Assembly: GCA_963769945.1 (NCBI GenBank)
Contig: CAVYOA010000010.1
Coordinates: 48,168 to 112,167, forward strand
From: WHSW01 sp963769945
GTDB taxonomy: Bacteria > Actinomycetota > Thermoleophilia > Solirubrobacterales > 70-9
DNA length: 64,000 nt
Direction of reading: 5' to 3'
In this document: piece by piece, positions 46,554 through 55,838 of the stretch
How positions within the stretch are numbered: position 1 is the stretch's first letter
Layout of the letters: each line of letters opens with the position of its first letter
Program-made: the position numbers and the translations under genes
Notes under the pieces: generated by a model
Databases searched by the model: none
What the model was told of the DNA's origin: nothing
The model's input: only the letters and a program-made list of their open reading frames with translations

Positions 46554-47163
46554 TTGGCCGAGCTCGCGATCGCCTTCTACGTCGCCTACTTGGCGCTGGC
46601 GTTCGGCCTGCGCTCGTTCGTCCAGTGGCGATCGACCGGATCGACCGGGTTCGTCGGCATCGGCGGTCGCCCGCTTTCGGCGGAATGGCTGGCGGGCGTG
46701 CTGTTCGCGGTCGCGCTCGTCCTCGGAGCCGCGGCGCCGGTGCTCGCGCTCGCCGACGTGCTCGAGCCGATCGGCGCGCTCGACACCGAGGCCTTGCACA
46801 TCGTCGGAATCGTGCTCGCGCGTGCTCGGCATCGCCGCGACCCTCTACGCCCAGATCTCCATGGGCGACTCGTGGCGGATCGGCGTCGACTCGAGCGAGC
46901 GGACCGAGCTCGTCACCCACGGTCCCTTCGCGCTGGTTCGCAATCCGATCTTCAGCGCCATGATCCCGACCGCGCTCGGCCTGACGCTGATGGTGCCGAG
47001 CGCGCTCGCGATCGTCGGCTTCTTCGCTCTGGTCGTCGCGCTCGAGCTTCAGGTGCGGATCGTCGAGGAGCCTTACCTGCTGCGAGCCCAGGGCGCGGCC
47101 TACGCGAAGTACGCCGCGCAGACCGGTCGCTTCGTCCCTGGGGTTGGAACCTTGCGACCCTGA
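46554..47163 (+). CDS. Isoprenylcysteine carboxyl methyltransferase-like membrane protein (one frameshift)
   Basis: About 200 residues. Four to five transmembrane helices (ELAIAFYVAYLALAFGLRSF, GVLFAVALVLGAAAPVLALA, MIPTALGLTLMVPSALAIVG) flank the family's SAM-binding stretch: SWRIGVDSSERTELVTHGPF, VRNPIFSAM, then RIVEEPYLLRAQGAAYAKY with the RNP and E-E motifs. Bacterial members methylate unknown small substrates or lipids. An extra base near 46820 splits the chain. TTG 46554 is the first start in frame. Confidence 0.82.
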
Positions 47164-47178
47164 TCGACGACGCGAAGC

Positions 47179-47655
47179 TCAGGCGAGCGAGATCGCGACC
47201 TGCTCGAGGGCGTCCATCGACTCCTGCATGCCGGCCTCCATGCCGGACTCGATGTGAGCGTCGCGGTGCTCCTTGATCGAGTGCTCGACGAGGATCGTCA
47301 GGGTCGTGCGCCCGTCCTCTTCGGAGAAGGTCAGCGTGTTCAGCGCTTCGCCTTCGGGCATGCCCTCATAGACCTCGGTCGAGACGATGCGCTCGTTCGG
47401 GACGATCTCGCGGTATTCACCGTGGAAGGCGACCTCGAACCCACCGTCGGCGATCATCACGTAGCGCCAGCTCCCGCCGACCCTGAGATCGACGTCGGCG
47501 ACTGTGACCTCGCCTCGCTTTCCCGCCCACCAGCGCTTGATCAGCTCTGGCGTGGTCCACGCCTTGTAGACGAGGTCCTTGCTTGCGTCGAACTCGCGCG
47601 TGATCAGGATCTGCGTCTCCGCCGGGGTCGTCACGACTGCCGTACCGCTACTCAT
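47179..47655 (-). CDS. SRPBCC/AHSA1-type protein
   Basis: A 158-residue START-like helix-grip protein. ITREFDASKDLVYKAWTTPELIKRWW is the AHSA1 signature; VGGSWRYVMIADGG, FHGEYREIVPNERIVSTEVYE and TLTFSEEDGRTTLTILVEH complete the fold. Members bind hydrophobic ligands. Its gene shares TGATG with the upstream ArsR stop, a pairing very common in Actinobacteria, where the regulator controls the SRPBCC gene. It is intact. Confidence 0.9.
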   Translation of the reverse strand: MSSGTAVVTTPAETQILITREFDASKDLVYKAWTTPELIKRWWAGKRGEVTVADVDLRVGGSWRYVMIADGGFEVAFHGEYREIVPNERIVSTEVYEGMPEGEALNTLTFSEEDGRTTLTILVEHSIKEHRDAHIESGMEAGMQESMDALEQVAISLA

Positions 47656-48006
47656 CACTGTCCATCTCCTTCGTCTTTGCCCTTGAGTTCCTCCAGCACC
47701 ACATCCATCGCTTCGAACCGCTCGCTCCACGTCCGTTCGTAGTTCTTGATCCAGTCGTGGATCGGCTTCAGCGGCTGTCCGTTGACCCGGTACAGCCGCT
47801 GCCGGCCCTGGTCGCGCACATCCACCAGACCAACCTCCCGAAGCACCCTCAGGTGCTTGGAGACCTGCGGTTGGCTCAGGCCGAGCTCTTCGACGAGGTC
47901 GTTGACGGCGCGCCGCTCACCATCGGCAAGCGCGATCGAGGATCTGCCGCCGGCGAGGCTCGGCCACGGCGTTGAACGCGTCTGCGGTGGTTGCGGCACG
48001 TGCCAT
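47655..48006 (-). CDS. ArsR-family transcriptional regulator (one frameshift)
   Basis: About 116 residues, winged-helix HTH. ARAATTADAFNAVAEPRRRQ-like N-terminus (VAEPRRRQILDRL helix), recognition helix LGLSQPQVSKHLRVLREVGLV, and wing VRDQGRQRLYRVNGQPL. No metal-binding Cys pair is visible, so it is probably not a metal sensor. An extra base near 47940 puts the first 30 residues in another frame. ATG 48006 lies 9 bp from a palindromic operator-like site, consistent with autoregulation. Confidence 0.85.
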
Positions 48007-48014
48007 GCAGGCAT

Positions 48015-48036
48015 CATATACCTATATGCGTATATG
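48015..48036. promoter_or_regulatory. Palindromic operator candidate for the ArsR regulator
   Basis: CATATAC (48015-48021) and GTATATG (48030-48036) form a perfect inverted repeat around an 8-nt AT-rich centre (CTATATGC). In very GC-rich DNA this AT island 9 bp upstream of the regulator start is conspicuous and fits an ArsR-type dimer site overlapping the promoter. Confidence 0.65.
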
Positions 48037-48456
48037 TCAATACGAGCCGGCGGGCATCCTTGGAAATATCGACTTGACCCGGAAGTCGCCCGCCCCGGTG
48101 GCGATCGCAGCCGCGCCGACCAGGGCCAGATAGGCACCGATCTGCGGGCTCGCCTCGGACGGAAAGTCGAAAGCGAGCAGCCAGACGATCAGGGTCGTGG
48201 CGATCACTCCGAAGATGTCGGTCATGGCGTTGAAGGAGAGATCCGGGCGGAAGAAGCCGAATCTCCCACCCGTGATCGCGGCTGCAATCCCGCAGACGCC
48301 GGTGATGACCAAGAAGACGTCCCACGTGAGCAGGGTCTCCCAGCCGTCGTCAGTGACACCTGCGGCATCGCTCCACTGCATGAACAACGAGGCGATCAGC
48401 AGCACCCCGCCGCAGCCGGCGAGCAGGCGTCCGAGTCCGGGGTTGATCGTGGTCAT
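48037..48456 (-). CDS. Small membrane protein, SPW-repeat-like
   Basis: A 139-residue protein with four hydrophobic helices (LAGCGGVLLIASLFMQW, WDVFLVITGVCGIAAAITGG, MTDIFGVIATTLIVWLLAFD, IGAYLALVGAAAIATGAGD). SLFMQWSD and the helix spacing resemble small actinobacterial membrane proteins of unknown function. The start overlaps the MmyB-type regulator stop by 4 bp, suggesting that the regulator controls it. Intact. Confidence 0.7.
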   Translation of the reverse strand: MTTINPGLGRLLAGCGGVLLIASLFMQWSDAAGVTDDGWETLLTWDVFLVITGVCGIAAAITGGRFGFFRPDLSFNAMTDIFGVIATTLIVWLLAFDFPSEASPQIGAYLALVGAAAIATGAGDFRVKSIFPRMPAGSY

Positions 48457-49262
48457 GGCGCTCCTTTTTCGAGCGCCTCTGCGGTCGCTCGGTCGGCGGG
48501 GAAAAGCAGCTCGATCGCGAGCTCGGACGTGGTCACCTCGAACGGGGTGTCGAAGCTCGGCGAACATGCCGAAGAACGACCACTCGCCGCCGCCGGGGGC
48601 GCGCACCCTCACCGGCCCGAGGATCTCGCCGCTCCGGCCTCGGTGGGGACGCCGTTCTCGCCCTCGGGCACCGGATAGGCGGCAACCTCGTCCATCAGCG
48701 ACCTCAGGTCTTCGTCGCCGCTGATCGCGATCTGCTGGGCCAAGCGCTTCGAGGAAGTGCCCGCGCCAGTGGGCCAGGTTGACGATCAGCGGGGCGAATC
48801 CACGCGGATGCAGGCCGGTCCGCAGGAGGTTGATCGGCGGCTCGAGCAGCTCGGGTCGATCTCGACCGTCGCCGCCAACTCGGCCATCGGGGCGTTGACC
48901 GCGACGAGGTTCCAGGCGCGATCGAATGCGACCGCGGGGTAGGGCTCGTGCGCGGCGAGGATTCGATCGAGCGCCTCGCGCACGGGCGCGAGCTCCAGAT
49001 CCGCGAGGGGGCGCTCGGGAAACGCCGGAGCGTGGCCGGCGGCGAGCAGGAGCTGGTTTCGCTCCCGGAACGGGATCTGAAGTTGCTCGGCAACCGACAG
49101 CAGCATTTCGCGACCGGGCTTGGAGCGACCGGTCTCGACGAAACTCAGATGGCGGGCCGAGATGCCCGCGTCGAGTGCGAGCTCGAGCTGCGTGAGTCGG
49201 CGGCGCCCGCGCCACTCGCGCAGAAGCGGCCCGACGCCTTGGTGGCTGTCGGTCGTGGTCAT
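48453..49262 (-). CDS. XRE-family regulator with MmyB-type ligand domain (frameshifted)
   Basis: About 268 residues. The N-terminal HTH is VGPLLREWRGRRRLTQLELAL with recognition helix AGISARHLSFVETGRSKPGREM. The MmyB-like domain follows: RNQLLLAAGHAPAFPERPLAD, AAHEPYPAVAFDRAWNLVAVN, then in another frame INLLRTGLHPRGFAPLIVNLAHWR, and FLERLAQQIAISGDEDL. It ends with SFFGMFAELDTPFEVTTSELAIE and EKGAP. These regulators often bind fatty acids and control neighbouring genes. Shifts near 48850, 48745, 48640 and 48560. Confidence 0.85.
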
Positions 49263-49334
49263 GCGCGCGACTCTAGCCCGCGCGGGTAGGCCAGTCGATT
49301 ACCTCGGGGTAATCGAAGTTCGCAAGCTGCAGAC

Positions 49335-49691
49335 ATGACGATCAGCCACTTCAAGCGGCGGGCGCTCACCGCCGTCCTCGGGATCGCAGCGGTTCTGGCC
49401 TTCGCTCCGGCGCCGGCCACGGCGAAGTCCTGCGCCCGGGTCGTAAATCCGTACGAAGGCACGCAGTACGAGGGAGTCGACCTGAGCCATATCGAGGCGA
49501 GGGGCGTCAAGTGTCAGAAGGCGCGCCGGGTCGCAAAGCGCGCGCACCGCAAGGGTCTCGCCATGGCACCGTCGCCCGACGGTTACCTGCAGTACCGATC
49601 CAAGGGCTGGGACGTGAGTGGCAACCTGCGACCGGCGAGCGATCGATATGTGGCGACGAAGGATGGCAAGAGGGTGCGCTGGCGCTTCTGA
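49335..49691 (+). CDS. Small secreted protein of unknown function
   Basis: A 118-residue protein. A signal peptide (about 1-30: FKRRALTAVLGIAAVLAFAPAPATA) is followed by a basic domain with two Cys residues (KSCARVV and VKCQKARRVAKRAHR) that could form a disulfide. The middle reads VNPYEGTQYEGVDLSHIEARG. I recognise no family; small cationic two-Cys actinobacterial exoproteins of this shape are common. The last 185 bp overlap the antisense SnoaL-like frame, whose tail I doubt. Confidence 0.65.
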   Translation: MTISHFKRRALTAVLGIAAVLAFAPAPATAKSCARVVNPYEGTQYEGVDLSHIEARGVKCQKARRVAKRAHRKGLAMAPSPDGYLQYRSKGWDVSGNLRPASDRYVATKDGKRVRWRF

Positions 49692-50091
49692 CGTCCTGGA
49701 GCCCGGCGGCTTCGAGGGCCTCGGCCCGGTCGGCATACATCTCCATTCGCGCCAGCAGGCCGTCTCGAAGAGTGAAGACCTGTGCGAGGCGCATCTCCAC
49801 CTCGGGGCCGCCATGGCCGGCGGTCCCGCGTTGGCAGGCGATCGTGACCACCTGATCCCCGGCGTCGATGATCTCCTCCACGTCGATCGACCAGTCGTTG
49901 AAGCTCTCGATCCATTGGGCGAGCCATCGGTTGGTTTCATCAACCCCGACGCACCGCTCCAGGTTCATGCCGCCCCGGAACGTGGTTGTGTCCCAGATGA
50001 GGTCCGGACGCACCACCTCAGACAGGAGCCGGCCAGTCCTGCTGACGTGCTGATAGGCCTGGCGGACGATCTCCACGTTCTCCTGCGACAT
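49507..50091 (-). CDS. SnoaL-like/NTF2-fold protein (C-terminus uncertain)
   Basis: The first 130 residues match the SnoaL-like NTF2 fold: MSQENVEIVRQAYQHVSRTG, VRPDLIWDTTTFRGG, WIESFNDWSIDVEEIIDAGDQVVTI and RLAQVFTLRDGLLARMEMYADRAEALEAAGL. Family members are ligand-binding or polyketide-cyclase-like proteins. Proteins of this type usually end shortly after ALEAAGL, so the true stop is probably near 49690 and a lost or gained base extends the frame into DNA that encodes the secreted protein on the other strand. ATG 50091 is the family start. Confidence 0.75.
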   Translation of the reverse strand: MSQENVEIVRQAYQHVSRTGRLLSEVVRPDLIWDTTTFRGGMNLERCVGVDETNRWLAQWIESFNDWSIDVEEIIDAGDQVVTIACQRGTAGHGGPEVEMRLAQVFTLRDGLLARMEMYADRAEALEAAGLQDVRSASAPSCHPSSPHIDRSPVAGCHSRPSPWIGTAGNRRATVPWRDPCGARALRPGAPSDT

Positions 50092-50198
50092 CGCCCACGC
50101 AGTATCTCGCGAGTTAGACCAAGCCACGTGAGCCGGCTTGTTCGCCCGAGGCGGGGCATTTTGCCAGCACGTCGGGCAGGGGTTAGAGTCGAGCTCGG

Positions 50199-53076
50199 AT
50201 GCCTGACTCGTTCATCTCCTACTCACGCAAGGACAGCAAGGCGTTCGCGATGCGGCTCCATGCGGCGCTCGAGCGCCGCGACAAGGACGCCTGGATCGAC
50301 CTCGACGACATCCCACCCGCCAGCAGGTGGGAGGAGGATCTGCGCGAGGGGGTCGGGAAGTGCGATGCATTCCTGTTCGTGATCAGCCCCGGATCGGTTG
50401 CATCGGCTCCTTGCCTGCGCGAGCTCGAGTACGCGGTGGAGCGAAACAAGAAGATCATCCCGCTGAGGTCGATCGCGGTCGAAGACCGAGAGAAGGTGCC
50501 GGACGGCGCTTCGGGCCCTCAACTGGATCCCGAGCGATGGCGCGTTCGAGGACGGCTTCGACTCCCACCTCGAGCGGCTGATCAACGCCCTCGAGACGGA
50601 CCTCGAATGGACGAGGGCCCACACCCACTGGGGCATCCGGGCGGAGGAATGGGACCGAAAAGACCGCAACACGAGCCTGCTGCTGCGTGGCGCCGACCTC
50701 GAGGATGCCGAGCGCTGGCTCGCGGGACAGGCCGCCAAGAAGCCCGAACCGACGGACCTCCAGCGGACCTACGTCTTCGTCAGCCGCCAGTCGTCCACGC
50801 GGCGCCAACGCCTCTCCCTCGGGGCGGTCGTCGCCGCACTGGTCGTCTTCGCTGCTCTCGCCGTGGTCGCGCTGCTGCAGCGAAACGAGGCGATCTCCCA
50901 GCGCAACCAGGCGGTTTCCCGCGAGCTCGCGGCGACTGCCCTGGACACGCTCAGCAGCGACCCCGAGCTCGGCCTGCTGATCGCGATCGAGGCGGCCGAA
51001 ACCGACGACACGGATGCGGCGGTTGCCGCACTGAGACGATCGCTGGGCGAGTCGCGGCTGCGTCAGGTGTTCGATGGCCGAGCGCGAGCTGACCAACGTC
51101 GCTCTCAGCCCCGACGGGCGCCGGCTGGCGGCGGCGCGGGCCGCAGCGCCACGGATCTGGGACGCCGACAGTGGCGACGAGGTCGCGGTGCTCCGTGGGC
51201 ACAAGGCGAACCTGGTGGGAGGTTGCGTTCAGCCCCGACGGGAGCTCGCTGGCGACCGCAAGCTTCGACGGCACGGCCCGGGTTTGGGACTCGAAACCGG
51301 CGACGAACGCCTGACGCTCTCGCATGACGACTGGGTGGTGTCCGCAGTCGCGTTCAGCCCGGACGGAAACGCCGTGGCGACGGCGAGCATCGACGACACA
51401 GCCAGAATCTGGGACGCCCGAACCGGCGAGGAGCTGGCGGTGCTGCGCGGCCACGAGGACGAGGTCGACGCGGTCGCGTTCAGCCCGGATGGAGGACGCT
51501 CGTAACGGCGACGGCCTTGGAGTGGCAAGGATCTGGAACGCCGCAGACCGGCGAGGACCTGGCGGTACTCAGTGGGCACCAAGGGCCAGGTGCTCTCCGC
51601 TCGCCTTCAGTCGCGAACGGACGCCTGCTTGCGACTGCGGGCTTCGACGGCACCGGCCAGGATCTGGGACGCCGAGAGCGGCGAGGAGCTGGCGGTTCTT
51701 CGCGGACACGAGCACGACTTGATTCGAGGTGGCCTTCAGCCCCGACGGCGACGCGGTGGCGACGGCGAGCTTCGACGGCACCGGCAGGATCTGGGACGCC
51801 GCGGAGCGGCGAGGAGCTCGCGGTGCTCCAGGGGCATGAGAATGGTCTGCAGGGCATCGCCTTCAGCCCCGATGGAGACACACTGGCTACGGCGGGCTTC
51901 GACGGAACCGCGAGGACCTGGAGCTCGGAAACCGGTCAGGAACTGGCGGTGCTACGCGGTCATGAAGACACCGTCAAGGATGTCACCTTCAGCCCGAACG
52001 GAGAGTCGCTGGTCACGGCTAGTCGCGACGGCACGGCGAGGTCATGGGAGGCAACCGCCGGCGAAGTGCGTGGTACTCGCCGGCGCACAAGGACGGCGTC
52101 GCCCAGCTCGCCTTCAGCCCCGACGGAAGGATGCTGGCGACCGCGAGCGCCGACGGCACCGCCAGGATCTGGGATGCCGAGAGCGGTGAGCAGATGACGG
52201 TGCTGGTTGGCTCCGAGGATCTCGCGACCGGCCCCGAGACCGTCCCGTTCGATGCCGAGGACCCGGATGCCGTCGCGCCGTCGGCCTTCGCCCCGACGGC
52301 GGCTCGGTGGCAACGGCGGCGGGTGATGGCAAGGCCGCGCGGATCTGGAGCGCCGAGAGCGGTGACCTGGAGTCGAGGTGCCCGCCCGGCCGTGCGGGAT
52401 TCGCCTCGTGGGTTGCGTTCAGCCCTGACGGGCGCATGTTGGCGACCGCAGACGGTGTCACGCCGCGGGTCTGGGACGCCGAGACCGGCGAAGGCCTGGC
52501 GGCTCTCCGCGGTCATGACGAAAGCGTGGCTGCGCTCGCCTTCAGCCCGGACGGGAGCTCGGTAGCGACGGCGAGCCTCGATGGCACCGCCAGGGTTTGG
52601 GATGCGCAAAGCGGCGAGGAGCTCGCCGTGTTCCGCGGCCATGAGAGCATCGTGGTCTCGGTCGCCTCTCAGCCCCGACGGGGTCGGCGGCGACGGCGAG
52701 CGCGACGGAACCGCGAGGATCTGGGATGCGGAAACCGGCGACGAGCAGACCATCCTGCGAGGCCACCAGGACGCTGTCGGAGCAGCCGCCTTCAGCCCGA
52801 CGGACAGCTGATGCGACGGCGGCCAACGATGGCACCGCGGGATTTGGGATACAGAGAGCGCGAGCAGTTGACCGCGATTACACCTACGACGCGGGGGCGG
52901 CTGACATCGCCTTCAGTCCTGACGGCGCCAGGCTGGCGATGGCCGACGGGATGACTGCGCGTGTCTACTCGTGCGAGCTGTGCGATCCCTCGCTGGATGA
53001 CCTGCTCGCCCTCGCCCGCGAGAACGTCACCCGAGAGTTGACGGCGGAGGAGCGCAAGCTGTACCTGTCTGATTGA
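50199..53076 (+). CDS. TIR domain-transmembrane-WD40 repeat protein (frameshifted)
   Basis: About 960 residues. The TIR domain (about 1-130) reads DSFISYSRKDSKAFAMRLHAA, DAWIDLDDIPPASRWEEDL, CDAFLFVISPGSVASAPCLREL and EYAVERNKKIIPL; the C..EL motif holds the usual catalytic or conserved Glu. A transmembrane helix near residue 208 (LGAVVAALVVFAALAVVALLQ) is followed by a coiled segment (RNEAISQRNQAVSREL). About 15 WD40 units of the FSPDG-TASxDGTARIWD type then make two beta-propellers, ending EERKLYLSD. At least eight frame changes, mostly extra bases, break the WD40 part. Such proteins may sense stress or act as NADase-type effectors. Confidence 0.83.
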
Positions 53077-53185
53077 TGCGGCGCGTCGGCGGCTCTTGTC
53101 CTGGGGAACGCGGTCGATGCCTCCTCTCGGTCGTGCGGGGCGGCGCGAGGGTGCGTCGCCCACTGGGTGCCGTAGGCTCGGCGCC

Positions 53186-54618
53186 GTGTCCACGCCGTTG
53201 ACCCGCCGGGAGGTCCTCAAGGGCGCCGCGGTCGGCTTGAGCGCGCTCGGTGCCGGCGCGACCCTGGCCGCACCCGCCCAAGCCGCCAAGCGAGACCGCG
53301 TCGCCGTCATCGGCGCGGGCGCCGGCGGCGTCGCCGCCGCGTACTTCCTCGCCGGCACATACGACGTGGACGTCTTCGAAGCGCGCTCGCGGATCGGCGG
53401 GCACTGCGATTCGCGGACCATCGACTACAAGGGGCATCCCGTCACCGTCGATCTCGGCGCGCAGTTCTTCCATCCCGACACCCACCCGCTCTACGTCACG
53501 CTTCTCGAGGAGCTCGGCCTCTACGACCCCGCGAACCCCAACTCGCGCCAGACGCACGTGTCGCCGGGCAGCCTGTGCGTGTTCCCGATCGACCGGCGGC
53601 GGCCCGCCGCGGTTCACGTCGACCCATCCGCTCGACACGCTGCCCACCGCGCTCGAGTTCGCCTCCTTCACGCAGCTCGCGCGGCAGGCGGTCCTCGACG
53701 GGCTGGCCTGGGAGACCACCGTCGATGAGTGGATCGCGTCGCTGCCTCTGGACCCGGCGTTCAAGGCAGACGTGCTGTATCCGTGGATCACCGCGACCAT
53801 CGGGTGCTCGCGGGCCGACGCCGAGCGCGTGTCGGCGCGCTCGATCCTGCAGACCTTCGCGCTCGCGTTCCCGCCCGACCCCACCTCCGGCGCCACGACG
53901 TACAACTCGAGGATCGGCCTCCAGGGCAATCTTCGGCGGCTGCTGGATCGCGTGCCCGCGGCGCGGGTCCACCGCAACTCGCCGGTGCGCGCCTTGTCCC
54001 GGAGCAGCGACGGCTGGACCCTGCGCACGCCCGCCGGCCGGCGAGGGCCCGTACCGGTACGTGGTGATCAACGCGCCGCCGCGCATCAGTCGCAAGCTGC
54101 TGCGGCCGCTGTCCGCGCTCCGCGACGTCACCGCGCTGCTCGACCAGTACAGGTACTTCGAGTCGCGCCTGCTGATCCACAAGGACCCGGCCTACGCGTA
54201 CCGCGAGCGGACGTACTGGACCGCCTACAACGCGGGGGTCGACGGACGCGAGTGCGAGGGCAGCGCGTGGGTCGGCGCCCTGCACGATCCCCTGCCGTCG
54301 GGCGCGACGGTCGACGTGTTCAAGTCCTGGGCCCAGCGACGGCGCGCCGATCCCAAGCGCATCCTCTTGGAGCGGCGCTTCAAGCACCCGCTGATCACCC
54401 CGCGCGCCATCGCGGCCGCCCGAGCGCTGCGTCCGCTGCAGGGCCGCCACGGGCTCTACTTCAGCGGCGCATACACGACCGGCGCCGACCTTCAGGAGAC
54501 GGCGCTCTACTCGGCCATGAAGGTGGCCGAGGAGGTGGCGCCGACCAGCCCGAAGCTCGCCTCGCTGCAGGCGCGGATGCGGGCCAACGGGATCGACGGG
54601 ATCTCCTACGACCTGTAG
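53186..54618 (+). CDS. Tat-exported flavin-dependent amine oxidase-like protein (two frameshifts)
   Basis: About 477 residues. The twin-arginine signal LTRREVLKGAAVGLSALGAG leads into the FAD-binding motif VAVIGAGAGGVAAAYFLAG and VDVFEARSRIGGHCDSRTID (GARxGG-like). The central substrate domain has VDLGAQFFHPDTHPLYVTLL and TTYNSRIGLQGNLRRLLDRV. The C-terminal FAD segment is GLYFSGAYTTGADLQETALYSAMKVAEE, where the flavin closing motif lies. Frame changes near 53600 and 54045. GTG 53186 precedes the Tat motif. It is the last gene before the tRNA-Cys remnant. Substrate unknown; it could oxidise amines or carotenoid-like substrates. Confidence 0.85.
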
Positions 54619-54625
54619 CTCGCTG

Positions 54626-54664
54626 TCGCGTACCGCGGTCGCGGGTTCGAATCCCGCGAGTTCA
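54626..54664 (+). other. Relic resembling the 3' half of a tRNA
   Basis: GCGGGTTCGAATCCCGC (54641-54657) is a perfect T-arm with the TTCGAAT loop, preceded by CCGCGGTC and followed by GAGTTCA, as in the 3' half of a tRNA on the plus strand. No matching 5' acceptor strand or D-arm is found upstream, where an ORF ends. It sits tail-to-tail with the tRNA-Cys remnant. Confidence 0.5.
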
Positions 54665-54711
54665 AGGCGCCTGCCGGAATCGAACCGGCGTAAACGGCTT
54701 TGCAGTCCGCG
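54665..54711 (-). other. Truncated tRNA-Cys (3' part only), probable att site
   Basis: On the minus strand GCGGACTGCAAAGCCGT resembles the anticodon arm of tRNA-Cys (GCA at 54703-54701), followed by ACGCCGGTTCGATTCCGGC (T-arm) and AGGCGCCT (acceptor 3' strand). The 5' acceptor strand and D-arm are missing: the adjoining DNA beyond 54711 has no pairing to GGCGCCT. Retention of only the part downstream of the anticodon loop is what tyrosine-integrase recombination leaves on one side of an insertion. Confidence 0.6.
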
Positions 54712-54805
54712 CATGGGGGGTCGGATTGGGCTTGTTCAAGCGGGATGCGGGGGCTGTGCGCCAGTCCATGCGCCAGTGACGCCAGTTGAGCTGTGCTCTT
54801 TCCGG

Positions 54806-55818
54806 CTATGGCGCCTCTGGCTCGACCGGTGGCTCAGGTTCGTCTTCACCTACGTCTGCTGCGAGCAAGTCACTCACGAGTCGCTCGAGGGCGGGCGCTA
54901 CAGCGTCGATCTCCTGCGTCGTCGGACGCGGGTGCCCGCCGTGTACGAGCCGACTACGAAGCGTGTAGCACTCGGTGAAGAACTTGCCAGGGTCGAGATC
55001 CATGTACCTGCGCGGCCCGAGGCTCTGGACCAGGCGGCGTCCTGCCCTGGCCGATCGACTCTTCGCGCATGTCACGTAGCGCAGAGAGCCCGTCAGCGAC
55101 GCGATCTCCGAGTCGGGAAGCTTCGCCTGGCGAGTCTGCTCGATGAGTGCGTCCACATGGGCCATCACGTCCGCGTCCCGAGGTTGAGGGTCGATCAGGG
55201 TCTCCAGAGCCATCATGAGCACGACGAAGCGAGCATCACTCGAGACTGCGGAGAACGAACTGCTGTACAGCTCGTAAGCCGTTTGCTCGATAGCCGACAG
55301 GGGCGCGCTTGATCGCCGGACAGCCGTCACTGCCTCGACGAGTTGTGACGGGGCGATACCAGCCCATGAAGACGACGAGCGACGGACGAAAATCGGCTCG
55401 GGATCGCCCTCGAACACGACGATCCCGGATTCGTCGTTGACCACGCCTTGCTCAACACCGGAGGCATCTACAGCCGGCGAGTCGCCTCCGTCCTTCAGTC
55501 CACGAATCCGGCTGAGGTCGTCCACATCGCCGGCCCGGCGGCTGCCAAGGTCGGCACCAATATTCAGGGATGCGAACGCGCGCTGGAGGATGATGCCATC
55601 GACCAGCCGCGTCCTCTGCCGCCCTCGCTGACGCGTAGCCGGAGCCCAGAACAATCACCGACGAATGCGCGCTGCCCTCGTGCGGATCAGGATCTCTGAT
55701 TTGCAACACCACACGCTCCGGCTCTGAGACCTCGAGCACACTCTTCTCCGTCCAGCGACGCGATCCGGAAAGTGCCTTCCAGATCAAACCGAATCCGAAA
55801 GTTCCAACGCGTAGCCAT
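54806..55818 (-). CDS. Apea-like HEPN domain protein (frameshifted)
   Basis: About 337 residues. The C-terminal half resembles an Apea/HEPN all-helical domain: SAIEQTAYELYSSSFSAVSS, DARFVVLMMALETLIDP, KLPDSEIASLTGSLRYVTC, then FFTECYTLRSRLVHGG, which contains the R-x4-H motif (RSRLVH) of HEPN ribonucleases. The N-terminal half (ATRWNFRIRFDLEGTFRIAS ... PERVVLQIRDPDPHEGS) is unfamiliar. HEPN proteins of this kind are frequent in abortive-infection and toxin loci. Shifts near 55730 and 55590. It lies 20 bp downstream of the integrase gene on the same strand. Ribonuclease activity is inferred. Confidence 0.65.
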
Positions 55819-55838
55819 AGTCCGATCGTCCCGTCGAC

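Noticed and set aside
49507..49690. Antisense overlap between the SnoaL-like tail and the secreted protein as a true overlapping gene pair
   Set aside because: The tail beyond ALEAAGL has no NTF2-fold similarity, and most family members stop there; a shifted base is more likely.
54636..54711. Complete tRNA genes in this segment
   Set aside because: Neither the plus-strand nor the minus-strand 3' half has a matching 5' acceptor strand and D-arm within 75 nt.
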